Shown here in pieces: positions 1-12,030 of a stretch of DNA of 64,000 bases (position 1 is its first letter; each line of letters starts with the position of its first letter). Both the position numbers and the translations under genes were made by a program. The stretch comes from Trametopsis cervina. Taxonomy: Eukaryota > Basidiomycota > Agaricomycetes > Polyporales > Irpicaceae. The notes beneath the pieces are model-generated. The model worked only from the letters and a program-made list of their open reading frames with translations. It was not told the DNA's origin and did not search any database. Location of the stretch: the NCBI GenBank assembly GCA_022385755.1, contig MU278354.1, positions 1,194,805 to 1,258,804 on the forward strand, read 5' to 3'.

Positions 1-2210
1 GGTTCAAAAAATTATTCTGATGCTATTACTTCACTGATGACTTTCCGACCTTGAAGATATTATACAATATATGGAACGAGACGCTGAAGGGGATCCTGAC
101 CTAGGCGAAACCAAAGCACGCGACCCCGATGCATTGCCCCCATCTAACATGTTTGAATACATCATGTTCTTGTTGTATAAAGGTTTTGCTTCGATAGGTG
201 GAGGGAACTCGTTATTCGCGATAAAAGCTGGTCTACTCACAGGTATGTCTAGTATTATGACGGCATTGATGCTACGGTATTGAAGACATTTTTAGTGGCC
301 TTGAGCTTACCGTATCATTTCAAGGCGTCTGCTTCATTTGCTTATCGTACGTGATATTTGATACTTGATAACCGGCTCCTCCAGGATTTACCCATCGTCC
401 CTAGAGCAACATCTTACTTGGGCAATGTCAGGAATCTATTTTTGTCGGACAATCATCAATTAACAGGACCGTTTTACAGTTTCATTGGCCAGTTGACCAT
501 CGCGCGATTCAGAGGCGATACCACTTTCGGTCTCGTGGCACGAATCATCGCGACGTTTTTCGGCGGATTGTTAGGGACAGTGCTCTGGTAAGTCAGGAGT
601 TCCTTCGTTTAACGATTGATTTGATGTGCTTCTGTATCACAGGTACATCTCTACTGGTAGCGGTCGAGGCAATGCCTATGGCTTGGCTGTCACATGTGCT
701 ATCACGTTTCCAGTTATCTTCTTCGCGCGATTGTACTGGACGGCACCACCGGTCTCGAATATGATCGTGAGTACTCTGCTTTATCTCCGCACGGGATAGA
801 ACGTAATTGATCCCACCATTAAGTTCTTTGTAACCGCCATCGTGGTATGTGCATTTTTCGAGTCACTGTCTAATCCTGACCCTGATTGTCGCTCTGTTGT
901 ACCCTTCATTGTAGATTCTCGGCTTCTCGTGGCAAGATACGCACTTCCCCGCGGGATTTATATATTTCGGGATCAATGTATCATGGGTATGTCATAATTA
1001 CTACCTCAGATGACCCATATCATGTTCTGATTGAAATGTCTACACTGACATTTCTCTCCAGAGACGCTTCGTTCTTGTCACCGCGGGGGTTACAACAGCC
1101 TTGTGAGCAGCACGTGTTTTCTTGCTGTCAACGGCATTAAGCAGACCTCTCCGTGCAGCCTCGCCTCATTTCTACCGCCAACTATGACACTTCGCAGTTA
1201 TCAAAGGCGCATGATGTCGACAACCGTTGCGGAGATAGGTTCTGTGTATTGCTCAGTCTTGTCGTTCGCAAACACCCAAGGCACCTACGAAGTGGACAGA
1301 GGCTCTATAGTGCAGAGTTTGATCGCCATCAGGTTGAAGCTCAAAAGGTCCCTTGTGCTCCGTGCCAACATTGTCTATGAGGTAAGCAGGGGTCGATTTT
1401 GTCATCTGCAATAAGCCTCGTTTGAGTCTACGCTGGATTTGCTATGCTGAGAATAAGTCTCATATCTCCTAGTTTTCTCTAAGAGGAAGATGGCCGTCAG
1501 AGCGATACCATAAGATTTTGGAAATACAGCTGTGAGTCGGTTGTGATACCGTGATAGATTGCTTTCAGGAAACGAACAGCTGACAATGCATCGGTGTGTC
1601 TAGGGAGACGGCCTACTTGTTGTCCCATCTTATGTCAGTCGTGGAACACCTTGAACCTGCATGGCGCCGGGCTTTTTTGCGCCGTACCCGATTTACGGAC
1701 GCAGACTTCCAAGGAGATGTGCTAGCCGTCATTAGTACGCCCCACATCTTCCGTGCTCGCTTGCCGAGAATGTAATCATCTGATACCTATTCCCACAGGC
1801 ATGATCTCTACGGCGCTGCGAACAGGACACCCTCTCCCTCAGATCACCCCGTGTCCGCTGTTAGATCGGTACATGCAAAATCAGCACGGGTTAAATGTGA
1901 TACGGCACGAGGCCGATGATGATTATGGGCTACCCCGCACTATGACTCTTGACACCCTATCCAACGAACAGTACATGTAAGTCGCCGGAGGTGTACCGCA
2001 ATTCTTCTTAGCGCTGACGATACTGCGTGCAGGTGTTTTTCTGTCGGGTGCACAACCGCTTTTGGTATTATACTCCGTCTCGATAGGCTTATGCTTGCCA
2101 CGAAGGAACTCGTGGGCGAGCAATATCATATTCATGGTGTAGGTCTCACGTCTTACGGTGCTTTTACTAACGGTCAAAGCACTCCCGTGAGACCGACTAG
2201 AGGCATCTAA
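1..2210 (+). CDS. FUSC-like / DUF2421 membrane transporter, 3' part
   Basis: Multi-exon gene whose start lies left of the window. Spliced reading gives several hydrophobic segments with features of the fungal 'putative ER transporter 6TM N-terminal + DUF2421' family, related to fusaric-acid-resistance-like and brefeldin-A-sensitivity proteins: a GQLTIARFRGDTTFG block near 500-535, a GLLGTVLWYISTGSG segment across the intron near 591-641, and a C-terminal ELVGEQYHIHGVG block before the TAA at 2208-2210. One clear intron starts at 243 (GTATGT) and ends at 295, joining LLT to VALSLPY; others are present near 351-384, 591-641 and 766-845. Proteins of this group are integral membrane proteins of uncertain substrate. 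The upstream exon border near position 57 is unresolved, and the exact chain of small exons between 900 and 1700 is not certain. Confidence 0.72.
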
Positions 2211-2571
2211 ACTATGTTCATTATTAAACCTTGCCTTGGCTCGGTTTGTAGCCTAGCACGAAATCATGTAGCATATTCTGTACCTATTAGATAGATTCTA
2301 AATTTTACACTGGAGGTACAGCAACGTACAGGCTCGAGTACGAATTGAACACCCGTCCCCATTTAGACGCTCGTCACAACTAAGTTTAGCAGCGCCACAA
2401 TGCGACCACACTGCCGTGTCACCGACTCAACGCGTCCAGTTTCTCTTCTCACCCTCAGACTACCCTACGACCAACGATCTTGAGGTATATGTTGGAGACA
2501 TTATTGCAACTATGTTGTAAGCTAACAGTAGCTCATGTTTATTTGCATAGACGAACAGCACACGAGCTACT

Positions 2572-3582
2572 ATGGATCCGGCGGTTGACCCTCACGATGA
2601 AAGCAGTTTTCAAGCACTTCTGCAGTCGTTTGCCATGATTATCGTGTCTGAAATTGGTGACAAGACCTTCTTGATAGCTGCCATCCTGGCGATGCGACAC
2701 CCAAGAATGGTCGTGTTTGCGGGTGCTTTTGGGTCGCTGGTCGTCATGTCCTTCCTGTCAGCCTCCGTGGGGCATTTGTTGCCGACGCTGATACCAAAAC
2801 GATGGACGCAGCTCTTGGCAGCGGTGCTCTTCCTCGTATTTGGGCTCAAGATGCTGCAAGAGGCACGGGAGATGAAGTCTGGCAATGAGAAGATACGAGA
2901 AGAAATGAAGGAGGCGGAGGAGGAGATAGAGGGCGACGAGGCAGAGCGAGAAGCAGGCGGAAATGGCCATGCCGTCGCTATGGAGGAACTAGAAGAAGGT
3001 GGCCGTGCGAGACACTCGAGGACGCGGTCACAATCCATACCGGCTCAGTCTGCCGCCAAGAGCTTGTTAGACAAGTCACGGAACTACTGCAGCATGCTAT
3101 TGGGCCCCCACTTCACGCAAGCCTTCATTCTTACGTTTCTGGGTGAATGGGGCGACAGAAGTCAGATATCGACCATTGCTCTGGGAGCAGCACATGTACG
3201 TGTAAAACGCTTATTTGGCTCGTGTCTTCGCCATTGGCTCGTTCATAGAGTTAGACGGGCTTCAGGACACTATCAAGTATGGTGCACTAACAACTTCCCT
3301 TGACAGAACGTATACCTCGTCAGTCTCGGCACTATTATTGGACACGGATGCTGTACCGCTCTTGCGGTCATTGGTGGACGATATGTTTCAACGAAGATAT
3401 CCGTAAAACACGGTGCGTTCACCCCGACATTTTCTCACCTATGTGGCTCATCAAGGCCCTGCTCCGTAGTCACCCTCTCGGGGAGCATTCTCTTCATCAT
3501 TTTTGGCCTAATTTATCTATACGAAGCATTCCACACCATGGACATAGTAGACGTCTCCGACATTTCCAATTATCATCTCTAG
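2572..3582 (+). CDS. GDT1: Gdt1/TMEM165 family Ca2+/Mn2+:H+ antiporter (UPF0016)
   Basis: Three exons (2572-3195, 3307-3412, 3470-3582) join in frame to give 280 residues, the same length as yeast Gdt1. The two hallmark acidic motifs are present: ESIGDKT-type (here SEIGDKTFL, residues about 26-34) in the first half and EWGDRSQ in the second half. Each is followed by hydrophobic helices, with a charged Glu/Lys/Arg-rich loop between the two halves. Members of this family exchange Ca2+ or Mn2+ for protons in the Golgi membrane and support glycosylation. The two introns are 111 and 57 bp with GT-AG ends. The last exon reads VTLSGSILFIIFGLIYLYEAF and ends DISNYHL. The ATG at 2572 is the only sensible start, because it precedes the first motif by a normal distance. 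The family call is firm; the ion is inferred from the family. Confidence 0.93.
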
Positions 3583-6500
3583 AGCATTACCTGCAATATA
3601 ATACAAGCTAATCATGTGCCTTGATACCAGCCAGGTTATGCCTACTCAATATCCCGTTTCGCAAGGTATACTTGCCTTGTGACTGCGAACATCTGTCCAT
3701 TTGATACTGCACGCTTTCCCTTTGTCTTTGGAAGCAGGCTGGGTCTGCTGGTCAGAGCGCCTTGATGAAGAACGCCCATTTTTTTCTCGTCAATAAAGGC
3801 AAACACAATCGCCGCGTACCACAATCGGTGGCCATCGAAGTTCGGCGTGAACTCTACCTACGACCAGCAATTTCAGTTACTCGCGGCCCTGGATTGGCGA
3901 TACTTAGTCAAGACCAGTGCGTAATACTTCACTCGGAATTGAACTTCTCAGATAGTCCAATGCTGCAGTTATCGCCAGCCGATACCAGCATGTATCTCAT
4001 GTAGCATCTGTTCAAAGGGGGCTTCATAGAGAGCGTCTTCCGCTGCATGACTCGGAAGTACTCCTGTCCCGTCGTATGTCTCCAAGCCATCTCTTTATTA
4101 CCCACCCCTAACCAGGACGCCTCCTACAAGACACGCGCTTCGGTGATTGTTCAGGTATTGCCGATTAAGTATCGTCGATGAGAGTGAATTGGAATGAATA
4201 CTCTTCAGCCTCGTATTCAGTTCAAGGTTGTATTCGCCTCGTTGTGGGAGGATTCCGCGGTGATATCATTCTGAACTGAGTAGATTAACGCAGCACCGAT
4301 AAAATACCTTTGGAGCTCCGAAGAATCAACCCACTCTGTACAGGTCAATCCAATGTCCGATCCGAATATACTATTCACACAAGTCATCAAATCATCATAC
4401 AAAGGTCAGTCTTCTTTCTTTGTGCGCAACGCTGGTTGTATCTTATTGTTATTTGTTTGTTCGCAGATTTCCAACGTCACTGTCGTGGTCACTGGGTACC
4501 AGGACGATCTCCCAGAAAGACCACAACGCATTAGGACGCCTGTATCGCGGTACTGCGCAACCCTAGACCAATCGTGCAGAAGCGGTTCACATTCTTTTTC
4601 TTGTTTCTGGAAAGTAGCGCGTTCTGGTACAGTGGTCACCTGTGCACAACTTCTGATCGTGGCCTTCGTTGTAGCACGCGTGTAGAACCAAGGCTTGGTC
4701 CTGCAGTGGATTCACAGTGCAAGAGCCATCAAGCCGACGACGTCGCACCTCGGCCTGTGGTCACCTGAAAAATGCAATCATTCCAAGCGTGAAAGCCTGG
4801 TACGCTCTGAACCTCACCGCTCAGCCGGCGACGGGGTCGAGCTCACACTCCGCCTCTGGGAGTTCTTCTTTCTCAGCGTTACAGATGACCATCTGACCGT
4901 ATGATTCATAATCTGCGGGAGCTGAATGGCCTGTACGTCCCCCACGGCCTGAAGGTGAGCGACCGTCGGATTCGCACTGTTTGACTCATGACATTTCCAG
5001 CTCTCAGGCCCTCTGGAGCCGGGCTAGGAACTCTGCATCACCTTCTGAGGCTTATCCATTTCAAGCCGCTATCTGTCACAGGCGCGTTAATGTTTCGCCC
5101 GACCCTCTGTCAGATGTGAGCTATCGTTTCATAAATATATCTTCCCTACAATCTCTCAGCTTGCTGCTTGACAAGGTTAGGATACCTGACATGCCAAGAG
5201 GCTGTCAGCTGAATGGGGTCTTTGTCAGCTCTCGCTGGAGAGGACAGGGACTCCGAGCAATGGTCTCTGTGGCTAAGCTGCGCAAGCTGCCTCCTGCTGC
5301 GATCGTTCTTACTCGCCGGATGCCTGAATGTATTGGCTCCCCAACTTCCAGAAGGATTTACTACTACCCACACAGTGGTGGTGTGAGTGGGTGATGTTGT
5401 TTCCCTTTGCCAGCTGATACAGTGATGACAACTCTCTCACGAATACGCAGAACTGTTCCGTGCGCCTCCTTTTCCGAAACTGTACGCGCTTGTCAACGAC
5501 AGCACTACGCTACAGGAACACCTCTGGTCTCACGTCGATGCGTGTGAAGGGATGGTGCTCAGTAACCTGCTGACCGTACTCGCACCCAGCTTGCGCGCAG
5601 ACTCGGACCTCGTGTTCTAGACGATCCAAATCTCGGCCTCCATACCCTCCAACGAGAGGTGTCGTCGGAGGTTTTGAAGATCATCCAGTGGTTCTGAAAG
5701 CGAGCGAGTTGTGAGACTCAGCTCCCTTTCACGTCCGCAGGCTGGTCTCGAGCCTATGCATATCTCTTTGGGGTCTATGGCCCTGTGGCCCGCATTGCTC
5801 AATGGGGTCAGTGGTGGCACAGCAAAGCCGCCGATTGCGGCACAGTCCGCCTCCCTGCGAAACAAGCATATGGCATGGAAGTTCAAACGCAGGTACGTTT
5901 GCCCGAGTTAATTTACGTGTACTCCGCTAACTACTAAATTTAATGCTCTCTTCTCAGGTGCCTGGGATATAGGTTCTTCGCAGTCACCGGAGGCAGATCG
6001 GCTGGAGTACGATCTTTGGAGCTCGATTTCACTATGAATATACACAAGCTCCATTAGGTAATGCGATGACAACCTCAGATCTTGTACCGAACTTGTGGCA
6101 ATCTTCGCTGTGGTTTAGAGCCGCTGACAAGCAGGTCACTCGCGACTCGCTCGGTTTACATGCAGGGTGGCGAACGTCAAGGCAGGAAAAATCGCTTCCC
6201 CGATCAAGTTTCCCTGTCAGGTTCTCTAGGCTGCGGTTCCACTATCCTATCTTGCCTCCCAACAGTCTAAATGGACGGGCGGAATTCTACAAACATAGTT
6301 AGGCCGCGAAAAGGCTATCACCACGAAATAAGCTCCCGCCGGCGGGGCTGTCAATGCCGCCAATCGAATATATTTAGTGGCGCCAAATCTCGATCATTCT
6401 GCATCCGCACTTGAACTGCAATCTCGTCATAATAAACACCACGAATTTCGGCTGTGATGTACCGGAACTGTCTTTCGCGGCTGGCGTTGGCTGGACATAT

Positions 6501-6640
6501 TGGACGGAAAGGTTGACATTACACTGTCAGTTCCTCCAGCGGTGTCCATGTCAGCGCCGAGGCAGTCGGCGTTGAAGGTTGAGGTTTGAACTATCGAAAC
6601 CAGCCCATGTCATTGGTATGCCCCTTGATTTTGCCGTGGC
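3583..6640. other. No confident gene; possible decayed coding relic
   Basis: About 3 kb without a gene model I can defend. Short stretches on the plus strand look protein-like but sit in different frames and are split by stops. Examples are a segment at about 3780-3920 containing NRWPSKFGVNSTYDQQFQLL, one at about 5010-5380 containing TLHHLLRLIHFKPL and SACCLTRLGYLTCQEA, and one at about 5450-5615 containing LFRAPPFPKLYALVND. They may be exons of an intron-rich membrane protein that I do not recognise, or the remains of one. No complete reading frame, start or stop could be tied together. Confidence 0.3.
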
Positions 6641-6803
6641 GGGCGGATGTACATACTGGGATGTGCGGATATAAGGTCATGGCGGAGGGGCGAGTTTTCG
6701 TTGACAAATGCAACATTGTGTTGGCATAAGTACGTAGTCAGGAACCTTGGGGAGGGTAGATACTCTTCTTTATCTCCCTGTACTATCGTACAACACACCC
6801 GCT

Positions 6804-7327
6804 ATGGTAGCTTTTACGTATCTGCTCTCTCTGGCTCCGATTCTTGTGCATGGGACAGCTTTCGCGGCTCCTCAATCACAGAAATTCATACTAAACGAGG
6901 AGCATTCAGACACGTCCGGTAGTGTCTATATCTGCTCGGGACTGTGAGTTATATTTTCTTATGACCAGTACACCAAATCCTGAATATATCAATAATTAGG
7001 ACTGACGTGCCCACAACATATGAATGTTCCTATTTCTTTCCTTCGCCCGACGCCTGTCAAATCTTGGCAGGGCCAGACTACCCGCTGTTGGATGACGTAC
7101 GAAGTTTCGAACCTTCAACTGGTAAGTGCGCGTGCTTGTTCAATGAGTGGTCAGCTTTGACAAAAGTGTCAGGGACGATCTGTGAATGGTGGCTGGGTCC
7201 GACATGCGGGGATATATGGGGTAGGGTTGATGTTCTGCCAGCCGCAGATGACTTTTCTACAATACTTGGTATGAACGGTTACCTACAAATTATGGGTGCA
7301 TCTTTCAAGTGTAATCCGAAATCATAA
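6804..7327 (+). CDS. Small secreted cysteine-rich protein
   Basis: Two exons (6804-6943 and 7000-7327) separated by a 56 bp intron (GTGAGT...TTAG) give a 155-residue protein. The N-terminus (MVAFTYLLSLAPILVHGTAFAAPQ) is a typical signal peptide with likely cleavage near AFA-AP. The mature part holds eight cysteines and is rich in Gly, Pro, Trp and Asp, with no membrane segment and no lysine/arginine-rich tail, so secretion is likely. I do not recognise the fold or family. Size, signal peptide and an even cysteine count fit the broad class of fungal small secreted proteins, some of which act as effectors or cell-wall proteins. That function is only a possibility here. It sits just upstream of a tRNA-Asp gene on the same strand. 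Confidence 0.72.
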
Positions 7328-7386
7328 TGGACTCCTCCAATTTGTAGATCGTGGATGTCGTTTGTGCCGTTTGAGAAATCGGAATG

Positions 7387-7470
7387 TCCCTGGTAGTATA
7401 TCGGTTAGTACACGCGCCTGTCATCTGATTTCAAACGCGCGAAAGCGGGGTTCGACTCCCCGCCAGGGAG
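7387..7470 (+). tRNA. tRNA-Asp (anticodon GTC) with a short intron
   Basis: A cloverleaf can be folded by eye. The acceptor stem is TCCCTGG with CCAGGGA plus discriminator G. The D-arm region contains GGTTAGTA. The anticodon stem is CGCGC/GCGCG around CTGTCA with anticodon GTC. The T-arm is CGGGG-TTCGACT-CCCCG. About 12 nt (TCTGATTTCAAA) lie after position 37, the canonical place for a nuclear tRNA intron. The 3' CCA is not encoded, as expected for a eukaryote. Confidence 0.93.
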
Positions 7471-7705
7471 TGAGCTATTGTTTTTGTCACGTCCAAATGA
7501 TAGCACCGAGTCTAGATTGGGTTCTATACAAATTTCTCAAGAACATGTTTTGCTTGGTGGTCAAATCCCTCACAACTGAATTGAACGGCGATCAAGCTCG
7601 AGCTTACCCACAACCATCGCAGCTGTTGATTTGCTTTTGTATGTGCACACGGCGTGTAATCTGCAAGGTGATCTATTTAGGATCAATGCACCGATCATGC
7701 CCATG

Positions 7706-9314
7706 TCATTCCCAAACACTTCCTTCATCGGTATGAAGACGCTAATCGATATGTAAGTTGAGCGATTCGCAAACGTGCAAGTTAAGAGTAGCCAACCAAC
7801 CTCTGGCGCAACCTGGAATCCTATCAAGGCCTCCAATACAGACCTGCCAGACCAGTCCTCGATGCGCGCAACTTCTTCTGGTGTGATGAATTCCCGCGAG
7901 TTGCGCGCGGCGAAGATGATCTGTGCTGCGGCAGCCCTGATTCTTGGCCTTGGAGTCAGCGTGCTTCCGTCTTTCGCCGACGTTGCGACCTTCGCGGGAG
8001 GGTCTGTCTGTGTAGATGCGGAGCGATCGCTCGAGATCGCGGGCGCGGCCGCGATATTGCTCAGCGGAGGAACCACAGGCTGTGCGGTGTGGGATTCCAC
8101 AGGCCAGCTGGCAGCGAGGTGAAATATGTGGAAGGTCTCCATCTATACGAGATAGCCGTGAGATTCGAGAGAGATTGGATCGATACGACGATTGGGGAAG
8201 ACTGTCAGGAACAGATCTACCTCGAATGTTGCGAGATCCTTGTGGGTGGTCTGTAGGTGCGGGATGATGCCGTCGTTGTAATCTGGGAACGAGGTTTGAC
8301 GACCCTGCGATGAATAGAAGCTACAGCCAAAAAGTCAGAAAGAGACACAGATGTCAACAAGACAATATATGTCGAGGCAATCTCGGATCCACACCTATCT
8401 GTGGAGGCGTTCACTGTATCCGTGATAATTCCGGTTTGTAGAGTTGGAGGGCGGTGTTGGTGGAGAGCCGTGGCGACCTATGGGTTCCAGGCGTCATACA
8501 GATATACACGTCAATCAATATTCCTGAACCAATAGGGAGATCGGGACTGAGTGGGCCCGAACGCACGGCTGTTCGAAGTTCTGCATCGGCGTAGACCTGA
8601 GTTACGGGGGGCAGTCAGTACGGATAACAAAAGCAGCAGGATCCCAGATGCAAGAAATTCACCGGCTTGCTGAATCTATAAGGCGGTTCGTCCGAAATAC
8701 CGGTTGAAAAGTCGAAATCGTAGTTTCTGTTGACAGCAATGCTTGCCTTGGGCACTACCACAGTGCCAACGGGTGTGTCGATCAAACCCCCGCAGGACCC
8801 TAGCCTGTGATTTTGATCAGCTTGCGACGTTCGCATGAGGTTATCTTCGTGCGGTGTCTTGCCTTACGACAATCATATCTCCATTCAGACACTCTCGGAC
8901 TTCCCGTATGAAGAAATCCACCATGGAATTCCCCATGCCAATGCTAATGATAGATATTGGTACCCCCTTGTACCGACCAGTGATCGTTGTGAAGCCACGC
9001 TCTGTGGTCAGCCGAAATGGCTTCGGCGATGCATCGAGGTAGGAGGCAATGCGGTCGGCTCTGCCTGGAGCACCTACAGTCAGCTGCGTCGCCGCACCGC
9101 TTCGGGATCAATAGATGAGGTGAAGAGGTGGAAAACGAGGGACTGACGATGCGGTTCGCGACTTCTCCAGCCCTTACGCCTAGATGATACACGCGCTGAT
9201 CAGCAGTACGGGGAAAGTCTATGGGAAACAGGTTAGAACACGACATTTCGCATAAACTAACGCTCAGGTCGCGTTTCGGCTGTGCTTACTGGCGTCCGTC
9301 ATTGCATCTTTCAT
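7706..9314 (-). CDS. Uridine phosphorylase-like nucleoside phosphorylase
   Basis: Minus-strand gene with several short introns. Spliced order: a tiny first exon (9314-9290, MKDAMTDA); then NFPRTADQRVYHLG, which continues to GEVANRI; then LTVGAPGRADRI...RGFTTITGRYKG; IGMGNSMVDFFIREVRECLNGD; VRLGSCGGL...GTVVVPKASIAVNRNYDFDF; and an exon with FEMETFHIFHLA. These match the PNP/UDP family of uridine phosphorylases: a Gly-rich phosphate-binding start, the RLGSCG loop and the EMET nucleoside-binding motif. The enzyme splits uridine with phosphate to uracil and ribose-1-phosphate in pyrimidine salvage. A final short intron after VAPE leads to a tail ending GSVWE and a TGA at 7708-7706. The poorly conserved stretch after the EMET exon (Ser/Thr/Pro/Ala-rich) is probably a surface loop. 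Exon edges in the middle are approximate. Confidence 0.88.
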
Positions 9315-12030
9315 TTTGACGTTGAAGTTCTTCTAATGAATGTACTCTATAGCTCTGTCAGTGTGTGAACGCAGAGGCCAGGATGGGAGAATGGCAGGTT
9401 TATCAGCCTGGGAGTTTCGCGACCAGTTCCTTGAAGGTTGGTTTACCTTCGTAGCCGCCGGATCTGATCATAGAGCACGTGGCGCGTATGCAGTAAGTTC
9501 GCACACAATAATCGTCAACAGGTCTCTGTTCCTCTACTACTCGCCACCCTTGAGCAACCTGCTATTTTCTTCGAGCCTTGAATTAAATCGCACGCCTCCT
9601 TCTGCAAAAACAAGTCTATCCCGTTGTGCAATACGGCGAAAGTCTTCCAGCTGTAGCCCAAATTTCACCAGCGTTGAGGCCAGTTGCCCTCACGTAACGA
9701 GCCGTCTTCGTACTGAATACTGTTGCAATTCCCTTAACCCCGTATATACAGCGCCATCCAGCACTATCGGCAAGCTATCAGCTATCTTCCTCCGTACGAA
9801 CATCCCACGCCGGATCAAGATACCTCCTCACCCGGTATCTGCACGCCGTAACACGGTCATGGGCGGGCGTGATGGGGCAGTACACGCCACTCCTGCGCCT
9901 CTGCTGAATGGTTTTGCATAAGCCCTTGAAGCCTGCTTGTGTGCTGGCTGCACTCGCCCAGGGGCCCGGTGGTCTACAGAGCACATGGGCGTGGTAGACA
10001 TCGCATGGGACAGGACACAAGGGACGTGCTTGACCTTCTCAGGGCGTGACGTCCGTGCGGTAAGAGGCTTTTACGCTGAACCGAGCCTATTGTATTGTTG
10101 CAATTCACTTCTCCTTGATGATGGACGTCATTCCTTCCTGTCAATAAGCCTAATTCACTGAGCTGTCCGTTATTAGGTGCGCTGTCTCGAAGCTAGTGCG
10201 TTCGCCTAGCACCACCTGATCGACTACAGTATATTCGCCTATATAATACATTCGCGCCCTTTGTCATTGGAGACGCCAATATATTCTCTTGCATATAAAG
10301 TGGTGAGCTGCACACGAGGGGAGTTTGTGCGCAGGTCATGATCGTCCAGCTGAGTGTTGCTTTCTTTCCGCGCAGTCCACCCTGTGGCCAGATCATTGAT
10401 ACCTTCGCACGGAAACAGACATGCAAGTTCGCTGGTGTCCGATATCCAACGGCCTCTTGCTCTCTGAGTTCGTTCGACACCCCGGGGCCAAACGATATGC
10501 GCTAAGGATTCTCATCGGCATGTTTTCTAGACGCGTCGACGTGCATCTCCCTCCACAGGCAAGTTGGACATCTGCGACCATCGCCTTGATTCTCATCGTT
10601 TTCTATACTAATCCTTTAGCGGAAGAGATGTCCCATAGTATGGGAGCCGCGCTGACCGTCCTAACTGGGCCCATCACAGGCTACAGAACCCACAGCAAGT
10701 GCCTTGTATTTCATTAAGTGGCTCCGACAGACATACCCATACCCTCCATAAAGGACAATGGGAGTGCTGGCTGTCGAACGTCCTTACGTCAAATGTAGTT
10801 ATAGCTCTAACTGACGGACATGTAGCTCAGGATCGCAGCCACTGGCATAATTCTAGAAAGAATCACACAAGTCCGCGCCACCGGCAGGATCGTCGAACCT
10901 ACACTCTGTACGAACTCCGTCTGCAGGGTGGGTCGTGCAGAGTGGGCCACCCACTTCGGCCGGTAGGCTACCGGTATAGTGTAACTGCGCAGAGTTATTT
11001 GCTCGGGTAAGCTGATGATTGTTCTCATCAAGGTCACGGTTCTTTTGGCGTCTGACATGAGGCGTCGTTTTTGAAGGTTAAACCCCTTGCGGGGATCACG
11101 TTCAGGAAAAAAATCCACCACACCCTTACAAGCCATGCCGCGTGCCCACCTGTGACTCCCGCAGACACGCCGCTCAGGGAAGGGCACAGCAGAGCCGCCT
11201 AGGTCGTTCGAAGGCGTCCGCTTGCGACGAGAACTTCAATCGTCCCCGTCGCGCATCTAGACGATTGCGCAAAAGCGACCGGGTGGTCGCCCCATCTGGG
11301 AAGGCCATCGAGTTTACGAATACGGAGAACAAAGGGATGTCCTACGGTGCTACCTCGAGGCTCTTGCCGCTTTCAAGCTATGTTTGTTCGGTGGCTTGAC
11401 GTCGACGTTTTCGTGACTGAAAAACCTCCGCTGGCTCTCGGCCCCCTCGAAGATGAGGTGAGAAGACATCAGTCGCGCATCAGGTAATACTCGCGATTCA
11501 TCCAATTGCCATCCTCGCGGCAATGTGGTGCATCCACCTTTGACGTCTCCATTAGTCCCAGGTGATCTTTGCAGCGGCTGTCACGAGGCCTCCGTAAACC
11601 CACACTACGTTATCAAGACCAGCCGGGCTCGATGCGACTCGATGCGACGATTCGGGTACTTGCGATAGCCTCATGACCCTTTTCTCCGGTGCGTACGAAG
11701 CGTTGGTCTGGACTACAGAGTTAAATAGCCTTCCTATAGCAATGGGACCGGTCAGCGTGATTCAATCATTTTTCTGAGGTCGCCCACCAGCCTCCGCCCA
11801 ATAACGGTGCTAGTATATGGTCTGCCAGGGCCGGAGGCCACGAGGAGCGGAGGGCGGTAGATGCATCTTTTGTGGGGAGAAGGCTCGAGTACTGCCGACG
11901 GCGGTGTCGGGATGATGCTTCTTCTCGACTGGTCCGACAATTCCTCCTCGATCAGAGAACTGAATAACCACTGTAAAATTCGAACCGAGTAACTGTCGAT
12001 GAGCTTCGCTGGTGGAATCTGTTCGCCATT
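9315..12030. other. No confident gene
   Basis: Only short, frame-shifting open stretches are seen. The most protein-like is at 10421-10717 on the plus strand, with a hydrophobic run (IALILIVFYTNPLAEEMSHS) and no recognisable family. Minus-strand frames at 10807-11187 and 11752-12033 are open but have no recognised motif. The region may hold a decayed gene, or an intron-rich gene I cannot assemble. Confidence 0.3.
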
